Shown piece after piece: positions 59,248-64,000 of a stretch of 64,000 bases of DNA. Origin of the DNA: Clostridia bacterium (lineage in GTDB: Bacteria > Bacillota > Clostridia > Christensenellales > Borkfalkiaceae). The translations under genes were made by a program, and so were the position numbers. Location: positions 62,001 through 126,000 of the forward strand of contig JAFTWU010000017.1 of assembly GCA_017465145.1 (NCBI GenBank), given 5' to 3'. The number at the start of each line of letters is the position of its first letter. Position 1 is the first letter of the stretch. The notes under the pieces were generated by a model. That model saw nothing but the letters and a program-made list of their open reading frames with translations. It ran no database searches and was not told the DNA's origin.

Positions 59248-59287
59248 CAAACAAATGTTTGACTTTTTATAAGTTTAGTGTTATTAT
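59248..59287 (+). promoter_or_regulatory. lexA promoter with LexA-type operator
   Basis: The palindrome CAAAC-AAAT-GTTTG (59248-59261) overlaps the -35 TTGACT (59259-59264). After a 17-nt spacer the -10 TATTAT is at 59282-59287 and ends exactly 6 nt before the lexA ATG. The operator has the CRAAC-N4-GTTYG form of Firmicutes SOS boxes, so autorepression is expected. Confidence 0.75.
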
Positions 59288-59293
59288 TTACGT

Positions 59294-59893
59294 ATGAATA
59301 AGGTACAATTAAACGAAAAATTGAATGAAGTTTATACTTTTACCGTTGAATATATTCAAAACAACGGTTATTCCCCTACGGTTAGAGATATTTGTGCAAA
59401 ATTAAACATTAAATCTACCGCAACGGCGTATTCCTATTTAGAAAAGTTGAAATCTAAGGGTCTATTAGAAAAATCGCCCCTTAAAAAGCGTGCTATAGTT
59501 CCATCTAACAAAGTTAGTGGGTTTATTAGCGTGCCGATAGTTGGTACTATTCGTGCAGGTTCACCCATTTTTGCAGTAGAAAATTTAGAAGGATATTGCC
59601 CTTTGCCCGATGATTTTTCTGGTAACGGCAACGAATTTGCACTTCGCGTTCAAGGTAACAGTATGATTAATGCTGGAATTTATGAAAACGATATTATTAT
59701 AGTAAATCAGCAAAATACCGCAAATAATGGTGAAATAGTTGTTGCTCTTGTTGATGATAGCGCTACCGTTAAACGTTTTTATAAAAAAGACGGCAAAATT
59801 ATACTTCACCCCGAAAATGACGAACTAGAAGATTTAATATACGATAGCGTAACCATTTTAGGCACGGTTAAGGGTTTAATTAGAAAGTTTTAG
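59294..59893 (+). CDS. lexA: SOS repressor LexA
   Basis: The 199-residue protein has an N-terminal winged helix (about 1-65; SPTVRDICAKLNIKSTATAYSYL), the self-cleavage site A88-G89 (GTIRAGSP), and the serine-lysine dyad S123 (VQGNSMINAGI) and K160 (ATVKRF). RecA-stimulated cleavage inactivates it and induces the SOS genes. There is no ribosome binding site; the promoter geometry suggests a leaderless message. A terminator follows, shared with the convergent MGL gene. Confidence 0.97.
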   Translation: MNKVQLNEKLNEVYTFTVEYIQNNGYSPTVRDICAKLNIKSTATAYSYLEKLKSKGLLEKSPLKKRAIVPSNKVSGFISVPIVGTIRAGSPIFAVENLEGYCPLPDDFSGNGNEFALRVQGNSMINAGIYENDIIIVNQQNTANNGEIVVALVDDSATVKRFYKKDGKIILHPENDELEDLIYDSVTILGTVKGLIRKF

Positions 59894-59923
59894 TTAAATA
59901 TTATATGTTTATTAATAAATTGA

Positions 59924-59954
59924 AATGCGGACGTTAAGTCCGCTTTTTCTTTTT
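59924..59954 (+). terminator. Terminator of lexA
   Basis: GCGGAC pairs with GTCCGC around GTTAA, followed by TTTTTCTTTTT. Confidence 0.85.
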
Positions 59955-59973
59955 GAATAATAATAATCTTTTA

Positions 59974-61182
59974 TTATAATTTCATATTTTTTAGTGCAAT
60001 TTTGCAATGTTCATACGTTATACCGCCTTGCAAATACGCAATATACGGCGGTTTTACCGGTGCATCGGCAGAAAGTTCAATGGATGCGCCTTGAACAAAA
60101 CAACCCGCTGCCATAATAACGTTATCTTCGTAACCTGGCATATCCCAAGGTAACACGGTAAGGTTACTATCTACGGGAGAGTTTTCTTGTATTGTTTGAA
60201 TAAAAGAAATTAATTTTTTTTCATCGTTAAACTTTATTGCTCTTATAATATCGTTTGGCAATTCGTTTATAGATGGCGAAGTTTCATAGCCTAATTCATT
60301 AAGTACCGCGCCGAACAATAAAGAGCCTTTTACCGCTTGTAATACCGTGTGTGGTGCAATAAAAATTCCTTGATAAAAATATTGATAACCTAGTGCATAA
60401 GAGCCAACTTCACCGCTAATTGACGGTGCGGTTACCCTATTTTGTACCATATTAACGTATTTTTCATCACCAACAACGTAACCGCCGGTAGGTGCAATTC
60501 CCCCACCGATATTTTTAATTAAAGAGCCCGCAGCAAGATTTGCACCAACTTCAATAGGTTCACGTTTGTCAATAAATTCACCGTAACAGTTGTCAAGCAT
60601 AATACAACCGTCAAACCCTAAACCTTTGACAAAATTAACTATATCTTCAATTTGGTCTATGGAAATAGCGTTTCGCCAATCGTAGCCCCTAGAACGTTGA
60701 ATATAAACCATTTTAGGCTTGTTGGTTTTGAAAAATTCTTTTATTGCGGGTTTATCAAATTCGCCGTTTACAAGGGGTGTTGACGCGAATTTTACGCCGT
60801 ATTCTTCTAGAGAGCCGTTATCTTTACCATAAATAACTTCGGTTAAAGTGTCGTAAGGCGTTCCGCTTATGGAATACATTAAATCGCCTTGGCGCAAAAC
60901 ACCGTAAAGGCAAAGAGCTAGTGCGTGAGTGCCAGAAACGATATTTGGTGAACAAATTGCTTTTTCCGCCTTAAATACGTCTGCAAAAAGTTTATTTAAG
61001 GTTTCTTTACCTTCATCACCATATCCATACCCGGTTGTACCGGTAAAATGGCGTAGTGCTATTTTATTATCTTGGAAAGCGTTAAGCACTTTTTCTTGAT
61101 TAAATAGTGCTATTTCTTCTGCCTTTTCAAATAAAGGTTTAAGTTGTTTTTCGCAGTTGTTAATTAAATTTAAGTCTATCAT
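59974..61182 (-). CDS. Methionine gamma-lyase family ('aluminium resistance') PLP protein
   Basis: This 402-residue fold-I PLP enzyme belongs to the family formerly called aluminium resistance protein: HFTGTTGYGYGDEGKETL near the start, SGTHALALCLYGVL, DNCYGEF with the PLP Asp, and SLIKNIGGGIAPTGGYVVG with the likely PLP lysine. A methionine-cleaving role is annotated for the family, but the true substrate is uncertain. It overlaps miaA by 4 nt and ends the mutL-miaA-MGL operon, a common Clostridia order; hfq, often between miaA and this gene, is absent. Confidence 0.93.
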   Translation of the reverse strand: MIDLNLINNCEKQLKPLFEKAEEIALFNQEKVLNAFQDNKIALRHFTGTTGYGYGDEGKETLNKLFADVFKAEKAICSPNIVSGTHALALCLYGVLRQGDLMYSISGTPYDTLTEVIYGKDNGSLEEYGVKFASTPLVNGEFDKPAIKEFFKTNKPKMVYIQRSRGYDWRNAISIDQIEDIVNFVKGLGFDGCIMLDNCYGEFIDKREPIEVGANLAAGSLIKNIGGGIAPTGGYVVGDEKYVNMVQNRVTAPSISGEVGSYALGYQYFYQGIFIAPHTVLQAVKGSLLFGAVLNELGYETSPSINELPNDIIRAIKFNDEKKLISFIQTIQENSPVDSNLTVLPWDMPGYEDNVIMAAGCFVQGASIELSADAPVKPPYIAYLQGGITYEHCKIALKNMKL

Positions 61183-62099
61183 AATTTGCTTACAATCCTT
61201 TGTGCTAATAATTGAATATCATTAGGCTCTAACGGTATCAAATTTGCTAATTTTTTGAAAAAAGTAATTTGTCGTTTTGCGTAGTGGCGGGTGTTTAATT
61301 TAATAATATTTTTGCACTCATCAATAGAGATTTCGCCTTTTAAATATGGGAAAATTTCTTTATAACCTATACCTTGCATACATTGATGATTCTCATTTAT
61401 TCCACTATCAATTAAGCCTTTAAATTCTTCAATTAAACCGTTTTCAAACATTAAATCTACGCGTTTATTTATTCTATCGTATAAAAATTCGCGCGGATAA
61501 GTTACAGTATACGCGTTATAATCGTATTTTGGGTTTAAATCATCTAAAATTTCAGACTTAAGGTTTCCACTTTCAAATATTTCTAAAGCTCTAATAACCC
61601 TTTTTGAATCGTTAAAATGTATTTTTTCTGCAGAAATAGGGTCTTTTTCTTTTAAAATATTGTGAACGTATTGATTTCCAAATTTTTCAGCTAAATTTTT
61701 ATAATACTCACGTGCATTTAGATTAGCGCAACTATTTCCATAAGAAAAATCGTATAAAATAGAATTAATATAAAAGCCTGTCCCCCCACAAATAATCGGG
61801 GTTTTGCCCTTATTTAATATATCGTTTATAGCAATTTCAGCGCGCTTTTTATAATCTCCAACGGAAAAGGTTTCGCTAGGATTTATCACGTCGATTAAAT
61901 GGTGTGGTATACCTTGCATTTCTTCTATACTTGGCTTTGCCGTTCCCACGTTTAAGCCTTTATATACGTATAAAGAGTCGGCGGAAACAACTTCAGTATC
62001 AAGTAGTTTAGCGCACTCTACTGCAAGAGCCGTTTTAGACGATGCGGTAGGACCACAAATGATTATTATTTTATTTTTTACACTATTCTTTTGAACCAT
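61179..62099 (-). CDS. miaA: tRNA dimethylallyltransferase MiaA
   Basis: The 306-residue enzyme has a P-loop GPTASSKTALAVECA near residues 15-29, SADSLYVYKGLNVGTAKP, PHHLIDVI, ICGGTGFYINSIL and the C-terminal TRHYAKRQITFFKK. It adds dimethylallyl to A37 of tRNAs reading UNN codons. The P-loop has Ser where GPTASGKT is usual. It overlaps mutL by 22 nt. Confidence 0.97.
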   Translation of the reverse strand: MVQKNSVKNKIIIICGPTASSKTALAVECAKLLDTEVVSADSLYVYKGLNVGTAKPSIEEMQGIPHHLIDVINPSETFSVGDYKKRAEIAINDILNKGKTPIICGGTGFYINSILYDFSYGNSCANLNAREYYKNLAEKFGNQYVHNILKEKDPISAEKIHFNDSKRVIRALEIFESGNLKSEILDDLNPKYDYNAYTVTYPREFLYDRINKRVDLMFENGLIEEFKGLIDSGINENHQCMQGIGYKEIFPYLKGEISIDECKNIIKLNTRHYAKRQITFFKKLANLIPLEPNDIQLLAQRIVSKL

Positions 62100-63985
62100 T
62101 TATCAATTTCCGTTCTAGTAATTTTAACCATAACAGGTCTTCCGTGCGGACATTTTAGTCCTGGATTTTCTTCTATTGCTTTTTTAATAACTTCAACGTC
62201 TAAATCAGTCATTTTATCGCCTGATTTAACGGCAGATTTGCACGCTTTTTGGGCAATTTTATCCGCCATAAGATTATCTGCCCTAAGTGATTTTAATTCA
62301 CCTAAATCATTTAATATATCGTTAAAGAATTTATCTAAATTTAAGTTAGTTAAATAAACGGGAATAGACGAAACCTTAAATGAATTTTTGCCAAATTCAC
62401 TAATTTCAATGCCCATATCGTTTAATACGGCAAGATTATCGCTTAAAAAGTTAGATTCTATGCTGTTAACGGTAATAGTATAAGGCAAAAGAAGTGGTTG
62501 AAGTTCAATTTTTTTACTATTAAAGGCGTTTATTAATTTATCGTATAAAATTCTTTCGTGTGCGGCGTGTTGGTCAACAATTAAAAGGTTTACCCCGTCA
62601 TCAAACATTAAATAAGTGTTCAAGGCTTGCCCAATATATTTTAAATCAACTTTAACGTTAATTGAAATAGGCTCAGCCGTTACGTTTGATATATTAGAAT
62701 TGACGGTATTTGTAATTACTGTTGACGTAACGTTTGCGCTACCGCCTTTAGCAAGTTGTTCTAAAAAACGCTTGTTTTCTTCAAAAATATCGTTTGAATT
62801 ATCAGATTTGTTTAAGGGATTTTTTTCTTCCTTTTGCTCTACGTCACTAAATACAAGTGAATCAAATTTATAGGTTTCTAGTGGCATTTTGCTGTTTACG
62901 TTACTATTTTGTGTAGCATAAACAATAGTATTTTCGCTAGATAATTCCTTACTATTTTGTGCACTATCTAAACCAATGTTGGCTATGGATAGTGCTTCTT
63001 GAGAGCCATCTAAAACTTTAGATAAAACGGAATAAATACTGCCGTAAATAATTTGATTATTTGAAAAACGAACCTCTAATTTGTTTGGGTGAACGTTAAC
63101 GTCAACTATTTCAGTAGGCAAGGTTAAATTAAGAACGTAAAAAGGATATTGTCTTTTCATCATATAAGGCGTATAAGCATTAGAAATTGCCGAACTTATA
63201 GTTTGGTTTACAACGTATCGCCCGTTTACAAAAATAGATTGATAAGACCTATTCCCTTTATAAAAATTTTGTTTGCCTATATAACCGTTAATTTTTAAAC
63301 CGTTTTTAATGGTATCAACGTAAAAGCAATTTTTTATGGTTTCAATGCCGTAAATTTGAACAACGGCAGATTCAAAACCATCGCCAAAAGACTGAAATAG
63401 CACCTTACCGTCTGCAATATATTTAAAAGCAATATTTGGGTTACCCATAATAAATCTTGCAACAGTAACTGAGATTTCGCTTTCTTCTGCCCTAACGCTC
63501 TTTAAGAATTTTTCCCTAGCGGGTGTATTAAAGAAAAGGTTGTCAACTGTAATTTCCGTGCCGTTAACAGCGCCATAATCAATTATTTCTTCAATATTAC
63601 CGCCTTCACAGTAGATACTTGCGCCCGTTTCTTGAAGTTCGGGTTTAGAAACGATTTTAATTTTAGAAACAGCTGCAATACTTGCAAGCGCTTCACCCCT
63701 AAAACCAAGCGTTATTATATTATCAAGGTCTTTTACAGATGAAATTTTACTTGTAGCGTGTGCTAAAAGAGCCTTTTTTAATTGACTTTTTTCTATACCA
63801 GAGCCATCGTCGGTAATTTTTATTGACGCAATACCGCCTGAAACTATTTCAATGGTAATATTTTTAGCACCAGCGTCTATAGAGTTTTCAACAAGTTCTT
63901 TAACGACAGATGATGGACGTTCAACAACTTCGCCCGCTGCTATTCTATTGTAAATTTTACTACTTAAAAGGTTAATTACACTCAT
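62078..63985 (-). CDS. mutL: DNA mismatch repair protein MutL
   Basis: This 635-residue protein has the GHKL ATPase domain (VKELVENSIDAGAKNI; DDGSGI; TLGFRGEALASIA), a transducer domain and a Ser/Asn-rich linker at about 340-440. The C-terminal endonuclease/dimer domain has DQHAAHERILYDK from 471, ACKSAVKSGDKM, and the metal-binding CPHGRP at about 612-617. It is therefore the nicking type of MutL found in bacteria lacking MutH. AAAGGAT precedes the ATG near the window edge; mutS probably lies just beyond. Confidence 0.97.
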   Translation of the reverse strand: MSVINLLSSKIYNRIAAGEVVERPSSVVKELVENSIDAGAKNITIEIVSGGIASIKITDDGSGIEKSQLKKALLAHATSKISSVKDLDNIITLGFRGEALASIAAVSKIKIVSKPELQETGASIYCEGGNIEEIIDYGAVNGTEITVDNLFFNTPAREKFLKSVRAEESEISVTVARFIMGNPNIAFKYIADGKVLFQSFGDGFESAVVQIYGIETIKNCFYVDTIKNGLKINGYIGKQNFYKGNRSYQSIFVNGRYVVNQTISSAISNAYTPYMMKRQYPFYVLNLTLPTEIVDVNVHPNKLEVRFSNNQIIYGSIYSVLSKVLDGSQEALSIANIGLDSAQNSKELSSENTIVYATQNSNVNSKMPLETYKFDSLVFSDVEQKEEKNPLNKSDNSNDIFEENKRFLEQLAKGGSANVTSTVITNTVNSNISNVTAEPISINVKVDLKYIGQALNTYLMFDDGVNLLIVDQHAAHERILYDKLINAFNSKKIELQPLLLPYTITVNSIESNFLSDNLAVLNDMGIEISEFGKNSFKVSSIPVYLTNLNLDKFFNDILNDLGELKSLRADNLMADKIAQKACKSAVKSGDKMTDLDVEVIKKAIEENPGLKCPHGRPVMVKITRTEIDKWFKRIV

Positions 63986-64000
63986 TATTTATCCTTTAGT

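Overview
This window looks like a chromosomal segment of an AT-rich, endospore-forming member of the Clostridia. The evidence is a complete spoIIIAA-AH operon, spoIVB, a gerW/ytfJ gene, a fused IspH-ribosomal protein S1 gene, a T-box leader on proS, and neighbourhoods familiar from Clostridia (scpAB-gerW-dacF-rluB, nusB-folD-ispA, nadK-argR-recN-spoIVB, mutL-miaA-MGL-lexA). Almost every gene is on the + strand up to about 55 kb; the exceptions are small. An uncultured gut-type Clostridium relative is an inference from the secreted carbohydrate-type proteins and gene order, not something the sequence proves. No insertion sequence, prophage, CRISPR array or rRNA gene was seen.

Layout. 0-7.3 kb: end of a Ppx/GppA-type phosphatase gene, mreB-minD-minE-like cell-shape and division genes, tyrS, an IMPACT/YigZ protein, recX, the NAD(P)HX repair fusion gene and a convergent DUF1294-type gene. 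7.3-8.6 kb: nrdR, dCMP deaminase and tRNA-Ser(TGA), which is preceded by a truncated copy of itself. 8.7-9.4 kb: an orphan gene. 9.5-13.4 kb: T-box-controlled proS and a purine permease. 13.7-25.5 kb: two very large exported proteins, a BNR/Asp-box protein and a roughly 2600-residue lipoprotein with six tandem modules and an SGNH hydrolase at its end. 25.6-28.5 kb: an anion permease, an XRE repressor divergent from a zinc-ribbon membrane protein, an FTR-like protein and an HD hydrolase. 28.6-28.9 kb: tRNA-Trp with a tandemly duplicated downstream region. 29-36.2 kb: proC, rnhA, a TVP38 protein, surE, a BaiN-type flavoprotein, cmk and ispH-rpsA. 36.3-41 kb: the spoIIIA operon. 41-54.9 kb: a housekeeping and sporulation block (asp23, nusB, folD, ispA, nadK, argR, recN, spoIVB, dacF, lysA, scpAB, gerW, a second dacF, rluB). 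55-64 kb: a membrane-tethered PadR-like regulator, a noncoding hairpin region with two DnaA-box-like sites, a XerS-like recombinase, a sugar isomerase-like gene, lexA, and mutL-miaA-MGL on the minus strand.

How the genes fit together. Sporulation is represented by the SpoIIIA channel proteins, the SpoIVB signalling protease, GerW and DacF-type carboxypeptidases. SOS and repair functions are LexA, RecN, RecX, MutL and a Xer recombinase. The two giant exported proteins are probably co-expressed and may act together on a glycan at the cell surface. The least explained signals are the modular SGNH lipoprotein, a short repeat family attached to partial tRNA copies, a palindrome recurring in four intergenic gaps, and five genes whose predicted -10 element ends exactly 6 nt before the ATG with no ribosome binding site, which suggests leaderless transcripts.
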